Positions 38,601-49,007 of a stretch of DNA of 64,000 bases are shown piece after piece; positions within the stretch are counted from its first letter, which is position 1, and every line of letters begins with the position of its first letter. Under the pieces are notes generated by a model, which ran no database searches, was not told the origin of the DNA, and saw nothing but the letters and a program-made list of their open reading frames with translations. The stretch lies in assembly GCA_026225945.1 (NCBI GenBank), contig JAMJFZ010000681.1, forward strand, positions 45,001-109,000. Reading direction: 5' to 3'. The position numbers and the translations under genes are program-made. Source of the DNA: Cricetomys ansorgei. Lineage: Eukaryota; Chordata; Mammalia; Rodentia; Nesomyidae.

Positions 38601-38864
38601 GGAAAAGAAATGCAAAATAGAACTTTACCTTTGGGAACTAAATAGTTGATGTTACAGTGGAAGCTAGTGCAATTGGTATATTGTTGGTCATGTAATTAGC
38701 TCAACGTGAGCATTAATGTGAAATCTGGGTGTAACTCTTGTGCTTTCGTTCTGAAGCACACTTTATGTATGCTTATCTTGTCACAGTTTGTCTCCTTTCC
38801 TGTGTTCAAATAGTGACATGTGAGGAGGACAGGACATATGCTGGGTGTGTCATCACTCTAGTTA

Positions 38865-39480
38865 AGCTCCATTTTTTAAAATTTATTTTATCTCATGCAA
38901 CTTATATAATACATCCTGGCTCCCCTCCCTCCATCTTGCCAACTTCCCCATCAACCCTCTCCCCTAGATCTACCCCCCCATTACCACCCACAGATACCCC
39001 TGCCCCAACCATCCCCCCAACCCCCACATCCATGTGCTTCTTCCTAGGAAATAACAATCCCTAAGGGTTACTGCTCAAACAGGGCATGGTGTAGTGAAAT
39101 GAAACAAAGCCAGGCACCAATCCCTGATCATCATGAATGTGCCAGGTAACTCAGAAGTAGCAAAAGGTTCCTAAGGGCAAGTTAAGACTTCCCCCACTCC
39201 CGTATGTAGGTGTTTTTTGAAGAATATCAACCCTTGTTCTCCGTGGGCCCTTAAGAGTGCTGCTTAGTTGACTGTGTGGGGCAGTTTACCCTGGTCCTCA
39301 ACCCCTCTGGTATCCACTATCCCTCCTCTCCATCTTCTGTGGGGTTCCTGGATCTCCGCATGATGTTTGGATTTGGACATCTCCATATGATCCTATCAGC
39401 TGCTGGAGGCGGCCTCTCTGGTGATTACTGGGTAGATACTGATCTATGAGAAGTGCATGACATATTAGAAATCTTTTCCT
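38865..39480 (-). mobile_element. L1 fragment, antisense
   Basis: A C-rich segment 'ctagatctacccccccatta' leads into 'gggcccttaagagtgctgct', 'catatgatcctatcagctgc' and 'gtagatactgatctatgaga', which is rodent L1 read antisense. The long C/CA-rich open frame on + (38,738-39,064) is a by-product. Confidence 0.7.
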
Positions 39481-40059
39481 GGGTTATCCAGGCTCTAGAT
39501 CCTTCCCAGCTCTGCCCTGCCATTTCAGGCAAGGGTTTTCACCCACATTGTAACCAGCCCCGCAGGATCTTTCTGGCTGTGTTTCCAAGTGCCTAAGTGT
39601 ACTTGAGGCAGGTGATCTTTCCTCCTCCGCATTCATTCTGATGTAATTTCTCAGTAGTATTTGATTTCTAATATTAATGATTAGGAGGATTTTGAGGAAG
39701 GAATGAGACATTGCTGGGGAGTATTTGTGAAGTAAACTCCCAGTTCCCAACATAGGAAGCACTAAGGGGTTTCCAATGAGATAGTTATCTCTGGGTTTAG
39801 AAGGAGGAAGTGTTGAAGGACTTCTCTTTGGTCCCAGGAGTGCCGCCTGGGAAGGGCAGCATGACTTCTGGGGAGTTGCAAAGAGAGCTAGTTAGCAGGA
39901 AGGCAATGACAAGTCCCAGTGACATCAGCAGTAGTACCTTCCCTGACATTCTATTGTATCCTGGAGAGTCCTGGCATTCTTTGTGATGTCACCTGTGTTG
40001 TAGCAACACCAGCTGTTCTTGGGGTGATTGTTCAGTGTCTTTACTGTTCACCCATAGGT
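39481..40059. promoter_or_regulatory. 5' region of the Speer/takusan-like fragment, CRE-like site
   Basis: About 580 bp with no recognised repeat lies upstream of the start at 40,060. A CRE-like octamer TGATGTCA (one mismatch to TGACGTCA) lies at 39,984-39,991, about 70 bp upstream of the ATG, and 'cagtgacatcagcag' near 39,918 is a half-site match. Many testis-expressed genes use CRE sites, and Speer genes are testis-expressed. That link is inference, and no TATA box is obvious. Confidence 0.3.
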
Positions 40060-40206
40060 ATGTTGGCAAGACTAAACAGGCTACTTCGGAGAGATTATAG
40101 CATGTGTATAGATATCAGAAAGAGGCAGAAGGAAACTGGTCTTTGGTCTCAGTTTAAAGAAGTGAAAAATAAATGGTCCAGGAGAGGGGCATGGGAGGCT
40201 TCCTAG
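40060..40206 (+). pseudogene. Speer/takusan-like first exon (fragment)
   Basis: From ATG 40,060 the frame runs 48 codons to TAG 40,204. The start reads MLARLNRLLRR, matching the amphipathic, arginine-rich M-[LF]-x-[RK]-L-x-R-L-x-R pattern with which rodent Speer and alpha-takusan proteins begin. The frame continues through 'RKRQKETGLWSQFKEV' to 'KWSRRGAWEAS'. If the exon ends at the GT at 40,139, after the first base of a codon, its phase fits the glutamate-rich exon at 41,270 exactly. Among the GT sites I checked only that one fits, although its donor context (actg/gtcttt) is weak. The family derives from Dlg5 and has expanded in rodents, with roles reported in testis and synapse. Later exons were not found, so I call it a fragment; an intact gene extending further is possible. 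Confidence 0.55.
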
Positions 40207-41269
40207 AGGAGATGGGTTTGAGCTGTGTCTTCCAGTAGTGGGGCTCAGTAACTGGAGACTTTGAGAAGCTTTTGGAATTCCCTGCTTCTCATGGTTCTTG
40301 AAAGTCAAGGATCCCAAAACAATAGCTTGTCTGTTTCAGAAGCCAAGAGCTAGGAAGGCCAAAGCTATTGTTCTGGGATCTCTTGGCTTTCAAACTGTGA
40401 GGTGGGGGTTTGAGATAGACAAAATGAGACCAGCAGGAGGTAGGGAAGGATGAGTTTGGCATCTGCAACTTAGGGCAAGGCATCACTGCATGTCACCCCC
40501 AGCAGATTCCTATAGGTATAGTGGCTGTCTGACATTATTAACAGGGAGAGAAAAGTTATTTTGGACAATGCCTTATGTTCTCAGGTCTATAGCAGAACTT
40601 CTCTGACCAAGAATCCCTGGGACTTTCTCCATAGGCATCTGAGTCAGCAGGTATGGTAGGCAGGCTGCTCTCTAGTGCAGCCAAAGACCCATCAACAGCA
40701 GTGAACCATGATGGAAACTGGCTGCTTCCCGCCAGCTCTGAGTGTTCTGGGCTGTTAGTGAGTTGACTTGGTGAGTCTTGTGACCATGTTGTGCCCCTGC
40801 ATGGTTTCTCCATCTACATGTGCTTGGAGTGACCTGGCAGGAGATCTGAGCAACTCCACATCACCTGAGTACTTGTAGAATATGCCAATTTTCTCCTGGC
40901 TTCAACAGCCGCAGGCTTCTGTGTTCTGCAGCCATGTTAATACTGTGTAGCTGTGAATAAGTTGAGGAGGCTATCCCCTGGCCATCTGAAGCATGTACTA
41001 AGAGAAACAGAGGTAACTAGCTGGCTGGGACATCCACTTCAGAGAGAGGGGAAAGCTGAGATCCACTGAGGAGTCATTTCAAGCTCAGGACAAAACCCTT
41101 TGGGGTATCACTGGGACACAAGCATAGGTGCTTTCTCAACCATTTGACTAGGCCTCAGGGTTGTCTGTCTATACTCTATGCCTTGTCATTATGCAAGTTC
41201 ACTGTGTTCTTCTACCAAAAGGGGCTGCTGGGTAGCCACTGTCAACCCCAATCATCCTCTCCATGACAG

Positions 41270-41435
41270 AGTTGGAGGAAGAGGAGGAGGAGGAGGAGAA
41301 GGGGGAGGAGGAGGAGGAGGAGGAGGAGGAGGAGGAGGAGGAGGAGCTGATCACTCAACTGCAGCTGCTAACCAATGAGAGAAATGCATTGCAAGATCGC
41401 CTGATCTTCATCACTGAAGCAGCCTTGGGCAATAG
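41270..41435 (+). pseudogene. Glutamate-rich, Dlg5-like exon (Speer/takusan-like)
   Basis: This 166-bp open segment is bounded by a pyrimidine-containing acceptor ('cctctccatgacag') and a good donor ('aatag/gtatt'). It encodes a run of mostly glutamate (about 28 residues, from GGA/GAG triplets at 41,271-41,346) followed by LITQLQLLTNERNALQDRL and then IFITEAALGNR. The second part is a coiled coil strongly like the N-terminal Dlg5 segment with Q-L-x-L-M-T-x-E-R-N-E-L-x-x-R-L, the ancestor of Speer (spermatogenesis-associated glutamate-rich) and alpha-takusan proteins. The exon begins with two bases of a split codon and ends with two, so the upstream exon must end in phase 1, as the candidate at 40,138 does. 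The next family exon, expected to start R-P-Y-x-x-x-N-P, was not found downstream in the window. Purine repeat expansion may explain the glutamate run. Confidence 0.65.
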
Positions 41436-42482
41436 GTATTCATTGTTTCATACTCCATGATGACTATCTTAATGACTCCATAATGTCATTTTCAGCTTCT
41501 TCTTTCCAAGGTCTTGAGTTCTAAGAGGCTACTCCTCCAGGTGTCCTTGTGAACATTCATATGTCTCCTAAATACTTCCCAGTGGCAGACCCTGAAGTTT
41601 TGGTAGATTTGAGATGGGAACACAGAATATTGTTTCCTCCAGATGAAAATTCGACTCAGTGGCCTGAGTCACACATCTCAGGGATTGATGCAATTGTATT
41701 TGAGTTTCCAGCATGCATTGGAAGGCCCCGATAAGTGGTGGCTTGTGTGAGATGCTAGCTGCTGTGTGTTTGTGGTAAGTCTTCGTACTTGCCTGACAAG
41801 TGATTGTGCTGGCTACTTCTGGTAGCAGCTGGAGGGGTTTGGTCTATCTTGATACATCTTACTTGGTTGCTGCAAGGCCTGGGGCTCATAACTGTTCCTC
41901 TCTGTTCTTTCTGAGATGACATATCTCAGCATTCCAATGTGCTCCCTACATCCCTCCTCCTTCCTCCCCTTCCTCCTCTCTTTCTCTGTCTTCATTTAGA
42001 CACTGGAGTCAGGGGCCTTTGATGAAACCTGAAGACTTGCCTGTCTCACAGGTTCCAGGTGATGCCATTGCTGAGGTCAGGGTGTCCCACTTGGGTAGCA
42101 CTGCTCTTGGCCCCTGTGTTTAAATTTGCCCCTGATTAGAATCCCATTGTTACTTTATAAAGCTTTTCTCATGTAAAGCCTCATGCCCAGAAATGCTGAC
42201 TCTGGGCTCTGGGCATCCATGTGGTAATAGAAATCCAAGATTGAGAATCCCATTCTTAGTACAGGAGAAATATCATCATAGGTTTCTGGTGGGCCCAACC
42301 TTGTGGCATAGACTCCTGGGAGATTCATAAAGAACTAGGCTGACCCTCCTGGCCTACTGAGGAAACTCATGCAGCCCTGGTTCCCTCCTTCTGGACACCC
42401 TGCTCTGTGTGCTGCTTGAGCCCAATGTGGAGATACATGGAGCTAGATTATAGGTGCACTAGCTAAGGTGATGCTGGATGAG
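41436..42482. other. Presumed intron/flank of Speer-like fragment
   Basis: No recognised repeat or exon. A polypyrimidine stretch lies at 41,950-41,992. The + strand open frame at 41,549-41,734 does not resemble any Speer/Dlg5 exon. Confidence 0.35.
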
Positions 42483-43830
42483 CTAGGAGTGGTATCCCTG
42501 TGACCTCACAAACCAGGCCCTAGGAAGTGTGATGGGATGATGTGTGCTGGGGGCAGTTTCAGAAGGTCACACATCCAGGTTAGGCATACTACTATGGAGA
42601 TGTGTGCTGGTAGATAAGAGTTCACATATATTCTGACCTCATCAAGCATGTGACACTGTGAAATTGGTATATCCATCCAGGGCTGGAACCAGGTGGTGGA
42701 TCAGCCTTGGTGTTGCCACAGTTCTGGCAGCATCCTATATTGATGTCCAATCAATTTGTATAGCGGCTCACACATCCCATGATTAACTCAAGTAAAATGA
42801 TGCCACTCTTCTGTTTGTAGCCTCTGATGTGTTCACAACATCTTAAAATAAACTCAGATTCCTCTACTAGCCCTGGATATATCTTCAGGCTTATTTTCTG
42901 TGGCATCCACCCCCATTCAGCACAGTTTCTAAATCCATCTGATTGAGCTTCTGTGTTTAACTTCATTATAATTAACCTCACTCCTGGGAATTCTGCTGTC
43001 CTTCATTGATTTTCTCCAAAGCATCCGATCCTAAAATTTCTATTTTTTGGCAATGTTTTATAGTACAAACCTGTATCCCAGCACTAAGGAGGTAAAGGCA
43101 ATGGGATCCCAAGATTGAGGCCAGTCTTGGGATATTGTCCTTGTATACTTTCTATTACTGATAGACATCATGACAAAGATCAATGTGAGTAGAAAGAGTT
43201 TATTTGGCTCTCATTTCCTGTGAACAATCCAATATTAGATAAATTAGAGCAAGAACTCAAGCAGGGGCAGAAGACAGCTGTTTATTGGATTGCTCTGATG
43301 GTGGCTGCCTCAGTTTGCTTTCTTACACAATTCAGAATCTACTTCCAGGCATAGTTCCACTCACATTGTGCCTGGATCTACCACATTAATCATTAGGCGA
43401 GAAAATGGATCTTGTAACCTGCCACCAGCTGCAAAATCACAAGCCTAGTTTCAGACACTCAGCACATTAGTTCTCTTTGTTTATGAGTCACTTTTCCTGG
43501 GTAAATGGCTGGATGAGGAAAGATCATATTGAATGAGACACAGGTCCAGGAAGACAAATGCCAGAGGCCTGCTCCATATGCTCTTTCTGTTTCCCAGCCT
43601 TCTGATGTGAGTATAAATCATGGAGGATGAGAGAGGAGAGGGGTCACCAACAGGTCCTGAAAGCTAGTTTGCATGTGTAACTTTGGCTATAGATGAGACC
43701 ATACCTAGCTTGAGTTGAAATCTAGCCCTGTGTTGCTTTGACTTTGGGGGAGGAAACTATCAAGGAGGAACACCCACATAGTTGTATATGTGTATAAGAG
43801 GATTTAGTTACAGGGGAGGTGTTACCTAGC
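42483..43830 (+). repeat. Segmental duplication, copy 2
   Basis: Direct-orientation partner of 19,543-20,940, offset about 22.9 kb. It has lost about 17 bp present in copy 1 after 'ggtcacacatcc' and carries its own small insertions such as 'aaccagg' near 42,690. It lies about 1 kb downstream of the glutamate-rich exon, whereas copy 1 lies about 1.4 kb from the satellite and has no such exon beside it. Confidence 0.85.
43135..43470 (-). repeat. Rodent dispersed repeat inside duplication copy 2
   Basis: 'actgatagacatcatgacaa', 'tttatttggctctcatttcc' and 'gaactcaagcaggggcagaa' are the same element as at 20,222-20,570, better preserved here. Confidence 0.65.
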
Positions 43831-43850
43831 AGGAACTGTACAAAGACAGG

Positions 43851-43861
43851 TGTGTGTGTGT

Positions 43862-43910
<49 letters not shown>
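43851..43910. repeat. (TG)n microsatellite
   Basis: TG run interrupted once ('taag') near 43,861. Confidence 0.97.
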
Positions 43911-43912
<2 letters not shown>

Positions 43913-44087
43913 GCTTTGGCTATAGAGAAGTGGATACCCAGCAGGACTACATGCTCAATTGTGTGTGGATTTGGCTCTAGGTGAGAAGGTACCTAGAAGG
44001 ACTTGAAATATAGCCATGTATGTATCTGTGAGGCTTCATTTCTTTGTGAGGAAACAAGTAAAAGAACTGATACACTGATACATAGTT

Positions 44088-44161
44088 GGTGTGTATGTGT
44101 GTGTTTTTGTACACACAAGCGTGTGTGTGTGTGTGCGTGTGTGTATGTGTGTGTGTGTGTC
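44088..44161. repeat. Imperfect (TG)n microsatellite
   Basis: TG-rich run with interruptions. It creates TH-repeat open frames on the - strand that are not genes. Confidence 0.9.
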
Positions 44162-46350
44162 TGAATTTTGGTAATAAGGTAGTGGACAGATAGGTTAGCA
44201 TTGGCTGAGAAGGAAGGATGCCTAGTATGGCAGGACACCTAGTCCTGTTTGTCATTGACTGTAGAAAATGGAATTAGTATTAGATCTGAAAATTAGTGGG
44301 GCTTTTGATATTAGTGTGGGGATACCATGCAGGACATGAGCCCTAGCATTTGCACTCTATGTGCCACTGCAACAGAGGTGAGGTTAATGTCCAGCACAGC
44401 CCAGTAACTAGAAGTAGAACTTGATACACAGAACTTTGTGTGGTTGAGGAGGAATCCAGCAGAATCTGATGTCTAGCAGTGTGGTGTGGCATCAGCAGAG
44501 GAAGGATGTCCAGCAAGGTGAATACTTAGCAATTTAATGATGTGAGGCAGGAGGAGAAGTTTCCAGCTATGGCCTGGTAGCTTGCAGCTTATGTAGGGTA
44601 GAAAGTCAAATGGGACCTGATACCTAGAAGTAGATGTGTAGTCAGAGCTGTTGGTGTGTCTAATGGGACTGATGAATAGCACTGCATATTAGTGGGGAGC
44701 AGTAAAGAGCGATATCCAGCAGGGCCCAATAGCTATTAAGTATATGTTAGATTATGGTTAAAATGGTGCCTATCAGAGACTAATAATTACTATTGTAGTA
44801 GGTTGGGGTTGGAGGTGTCATGTCCAGGAGGGCTTGACACTTCTGGTTTGTTGGTGGTGTCACCAGGGCCTGATACCTAGCTCTGAATGTGGGGCAGCTA
44901 TAAGGTGATATGATGTGTATGTTCCAGGGCCCTCAGCTAGCACTGTAGGAGTTGTAGTAGCCTTGGTTTTGGGATACCCAGCAGATCTGATATCCTAAAA
45001 TTGTGTATGTGTTGATGTCATGTTGTATCCTGCAGGGCATTGTAATAACACTGAAGAATGTCGGTGGTGCCCTGTGGTATCCAAGAAGACCTGACACCTA
45101 GCAGTGTTGTGGACCTTCATAGGTGTGAGGGTGTCAAGTAGGGCCCAATGACCAGCAGTGTATTTTGCATGCAACAGTAGAACATTATCCAGGTATCAGG
45201 ACCATTTTTCAGGCTATGCTTGACACCCTTCTGTCTCCTCCATAAATAACAACCTATACACATTGACAGGTGTCAGGTGCTGCTAGAAACCACCTGCCTT
45301 CTCTCTGCCCCATGTACACTGCTCTGTGTGACCACTCCCCTCCCCAAACAAAGTGCTAGAAATCATAGGTCTCATCATACTGCTAGATATATCAGGCCCA
45401 GCTGGACACCTCCTCGCCATTCCACATGAAATTCTGTGTAACAGTCCATGCTAGACACCACTGTCACTCATCATACACTGCTATTTCTCAGTCCTTATTG
45501 ATCACACCTTTTTACCACCACATATAAACTTCTAGCTTTCTAACTCCCAGAGATGTCATTGTGCTTACTACACTAGGTTTCAGGCTCTACTGGACACCTC
45601 ATACCAGATTCCACTCCATACACTGCTAGAATCAGACTTCATACTATTTCCATACTATTTCTACTTCATATTAGCATCCACTCCATATGAGCTTCAAGGA
45701 AGAAGAAGGGGTTGGTCTAACATGGCTTGTAAAATAGCATTGAGCTTTGGGTTGCAGAGAGGTTCTGGGTTTGTGTTTAATGGGGCCTGAAAACTAGATC
45801 TGTATGTGGAGTATGGTGAGGTGTTCTGCATGTTTGGTGTCCAGCAAGTCTGAGATAGAGGAAGGTATATAGGGCTTTTGGGGGAAGTATCTGGCTGGTT
45901 CTAATATGAGCAGTGGTTTTGGGGAGGTTTTCTCAGGGGAGGGATATTAAGTAGGGGAAATTACTAGCAATGGTATTTGAGCAAAGAAGCTGTGGGTACA
46001 TGTTTGTCAGGTCTTGAATCCTACTGGTGTGTGTTGAGTAAGGTGGTGGGGGATAGGCATCCAGACCTATTATCCAATAAAGTATGAGGAGTTTTGGTAT
46101 ATGTGTGTGTGTTGGGGTGGAGAAAAGTGTCAGGCAAGGTTTAGTATCTCGAGCCATATTATACATGGTATGTGGTTTGCCATTGTCTATCTATCAGGTC
46201 TTGACATCTAGCAGTGTTGGGGCTGTGGGGTGCCAGCACATTCTGGCCCCTTGCATTGACTTTGACAAAGCATCAGTATGGTGTGTTCTGCATGGGTTTT
46301 TATCTAGCAGTGCATGTGGATCGGTGATGGGTGTGTGGAACTCTAGGGTT

Positions 46351-48180
46351 TTTGGTCTCCAGGAGCAGCAGCATCATCAAGTCCCTTCTTTTTGCCATCC
46401 TCATCCTCACCCTCTGAGTTGTCTGAATAATTTAGGAGTCAAGAGCAAAGCTGACAGTCAGAGCTTGGAAGTGACCCCCCCAGGCTTTGACAGGAATCGT
46501 GCTGCTTCTATCCCACATCCTCATGCAATAATCTCATGGGACGAGGAAAAGGGGTGGGTAGATCAAATGTGCCTGTCTGCCCAGACATTTCCCTGATGTT
46601 GTTAAGCAGTGAAACACCATATCTAGGTTAGAACAGGGATTTGTTGTCTCCTGGTTGTAGTGGGTCCAGGATCCCTCTAGATGTCCTTGGAAGGTGTCTG
46701 CTTCAACCATGCTCCTGCTTCTGTACTTCCTTGGCTGATAGCATCAGAAATCCCAGTTCATCTTCTCTATGTTGTTTCTGACCTTTCGTATATGGTACAA
46801 AATTATATAGATCTCTTCTCTAGCTCTTATGTGAACATCATAGTGTTTGGATTTGGGGGTTACCTCAATGTTAGTGAATTTCTTCATTTTTCCTGTAGTT
46901 CCCCAATGTTTCATTTGTATAAATGCTTTACAGCCCTTTGTCGACAGATTATTTTCTCTGCCTTGATTTTCCAGAGTACCTCTGACAAAGTCAGTCGACA
47001 TTAATTAGGTGGATCTATTATTGATTTTTGTGTTCCATCCCATGTGTCTATCTCTTTTCCTTGCCCAGAGTGATACTTTCTGTATCTCTGAGGCTTTTTA
47101 CTAAGTACTGCAACTAGAAGTGCAGAGTCTTGAGCAAGCACTTCTGCCCTCTGCCATCTCTTCTGGGTCTAGGTCTAGTTCATTGTTACATTTGGAGTTT
47201 GGGCATTAGATTGGCATTCCCCAGATGATGGTCAATGATCTTTAGCTTAACAACAGCAACTGGGGGTATCTGGGAGTATATATTGCTTTGTATCAAAGTG
47301 TCCAGACAGACAATTTATGTAAATTATGTTGAAATTCTATTTAAGTACTTCAGTATTTGTCTGTTTGTGAATTCCATTCTTCCAGGACCAGTGAGAGATG
47401 ATAAAATTGGATGACCACAAGTTTGCCATCTTCTTCTTAGTGGTGGCCTGAGACAGGAGGTCTATGGCTATGGCCTTTCTCAGGATATCCAGTCAACAGA
47501 CCAGGCAAAGATGTGCATTTACTTCTCAAGGCTTAGGTCATCTATGAGTAGAGAGAGGTATAGGTGATGTTTTGCACTGTCAAAATACAAATGTAGTCAC
47601 AGCTGAGCAGGGATTCAACAATATCTACCTAAAGGGAGGCTTTCTCAAGGAGATTCTCCTATTATAGATCCCCAGATCTTGTTGGGAATTGAGGTGTTAT
47701 CTATAGTAGGATGCCAGAGGAAAACCATTTCATTGCCTTCCACAGCATGTCCTCCTGAGGCTTCCCAGGAAAAGAGGAGGAGGAAGAAGGCACTCTTCTC
47801 CCTCAGAGTGAGTGAGCATATCCTCAGGTCAGGAATTTTGGGAGTACATGTTTTAGGGTATGGCCAGGTACCTACAGGAGAAAGAATATTGTAGATAAAC
47901 AATGAAGCTGTCAGAATGATCCACATTCACCAGCTCAATACCAAGGCCTTTAAAGATAATAGCAATAGCAGAGATGTTTGTTCCCCCCCCAACTCTGTGT
48001 GTGTGCAATTCAGGGCTAATGAGGCAGGGAGAGTGTTCATTTTCTTCCTATGTAACTTCCTGAAGGAAAACTCAATAGGGTCAGCTCAAGAAGCTCTGAC
48101 TACAGAGACTGGCTTGTTCTGACATCCCTGCTACTGTTCTAGAAATAGGCTTTGAGAGCCAAGGAGGACAAGCAGTTTCC
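46351..48180. other. No gene or repeat recognised
   Basis: Mixed-composition sequence. The 170-codon + frame at 46,084-46,596 starts inside the minisatellite and shows no domain. The + frame at 46,681-47,004 is hydrophobic in places but unrecognised. I see no splice-bounded exon that I can assign. Confidence 0.35.
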
Positions 48181-48185
48181 CACCA

Positions 48186-49007
48186 ACATATCTGGATCTG
48201 TGCACTGTGCTTCCTGCTCCCCATCTCACCCAACACTTGCTTAGATGAGACAGGATGCATACATGGTGAAAATGAGCTTTGATCACAAAGCATGTCTGAC
48301 ACAACCTGCAGAACTGAGGAGAGAGAGGATGGCCAGTGAGAGTTCTGGAATTGACCTCTAGACTATAAGGGGCAGTGCCTGTGACCACACTGGTCATGGG
48401 ATTGGGTCAAAAGCCTGGCTTGAAATTTAAAGTGTCGCAAACATTCTCTGTCCAAAAGAGCAAGCTACTGAGCATCACTGGGACTAAGTTTTCTCTGTTG
48501 TAAAGTGAATATTATTGGGCAATGTTAGGATGATGTGTGTGAAGATTCTGGTACAAATAGATGGTATTGGCTTCACCTTCTCATGTTGCCTCCATCACAA
48601 GACAGTGAGAAGGAAGGTGCTGAGTCTGTGAGCCTGATCGTGAGCTGACTTCTCTCAGGTATCAGGCTAATGGCAACAACACCTCCCTGCAGTGGCAGGG
48701 ATATAGAAAGTCCAAATTATTTTCATCTGGCCTCTTGGCACCAACACTAGATTCTGAGGATGACCTTTTTAGACACTATCATCTGGGGCTGAATCCAGTG
48801 ATTCATCCTGACTCTCAGGGAATCTCTGATGTGGCCACAGTGCCAGTATCTCCCTTGCCCCAGCCTAGGCTTTATAAAGTTAATCAGGACTGAAAGCTGC
48901 CTCAGTGGTCACTCACTGATAAACATATCTGGATCTGGGCACTGTGCTTCCTGTTCCCCATCTCACCAAACACTTGCTTATCAGTGAGTGGTCACTCACT
49001 GATAAAC
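48186..49007 (+). repeat. 58-bp block copied 737 bp away, with palindrome
   Basis: 'acatatctggatctg...' at 48,186-48,243 recurs at 48,923-48,980 with three mismatches in 58 bp. The second copy sits between two exact 18-bp direct repeats 'ggtcactcactgataaac' (48,907-48,924 and 48,990-49,007). At its right end is a 13-bp perfect inverted repeat with a 2-base centre (48,978-49,005, arms 'ttatcagtgagtg' and 'cactcactgataa'). Confidence 0.85.
48624..48893 (+). other. Open frame without ATG, unrecognised
   Basis: An 89-codon stop-free + frame contains an acceptor-like 'acttctctcag' at about 48,658 and the peptide 'LDSEDDLFRHYHLGLNP'. It could be an exon, but I know no matching family, and an open frame of this length can occur by chance at this base composition. 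Confidence 0.15.

Larger units (their letters stand above)
43640..46350. repeat. Degenerate minisatellite-like region with inverted block
   Basis: A loose unit of about 55-70 bp, with core 'cagggcctgatacctagcag' followed by a T/G-rich arm such as 'tgtggtgtgg', recurs many times. Examples lie at 44,470, 44,598, 44,868, 45,088, 46,195 and 46,303. Between about 45,225 and 45,640 the same motif appears as its reverse complement ('acactgctagaa', 'caggcccagctggacacctc', 'catacactgct'), and after about 45,710 it returns to the first orientation. TG runs (43,851-43,910 and 44,088-44,161) are embedded. Copies are too diverged for a clean period, and no gene is visible. Confidence 0.6.

Noticed and set aside
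38738..39064. 108-codon proline/threonine-rich frame
   Set aside because: Arises from the C-rich part of an antisense L1.
43977..44255. Two overlapping - strand frames with TH repeats
   Set aside because: Translation of a TG microsatellite in two frames.
46084..46596. Longest open frame in the window (170 codons, +)
   Set aside because: It begins in the minisatellite, has no domain, no splice-consistent context and no homology I recognise.
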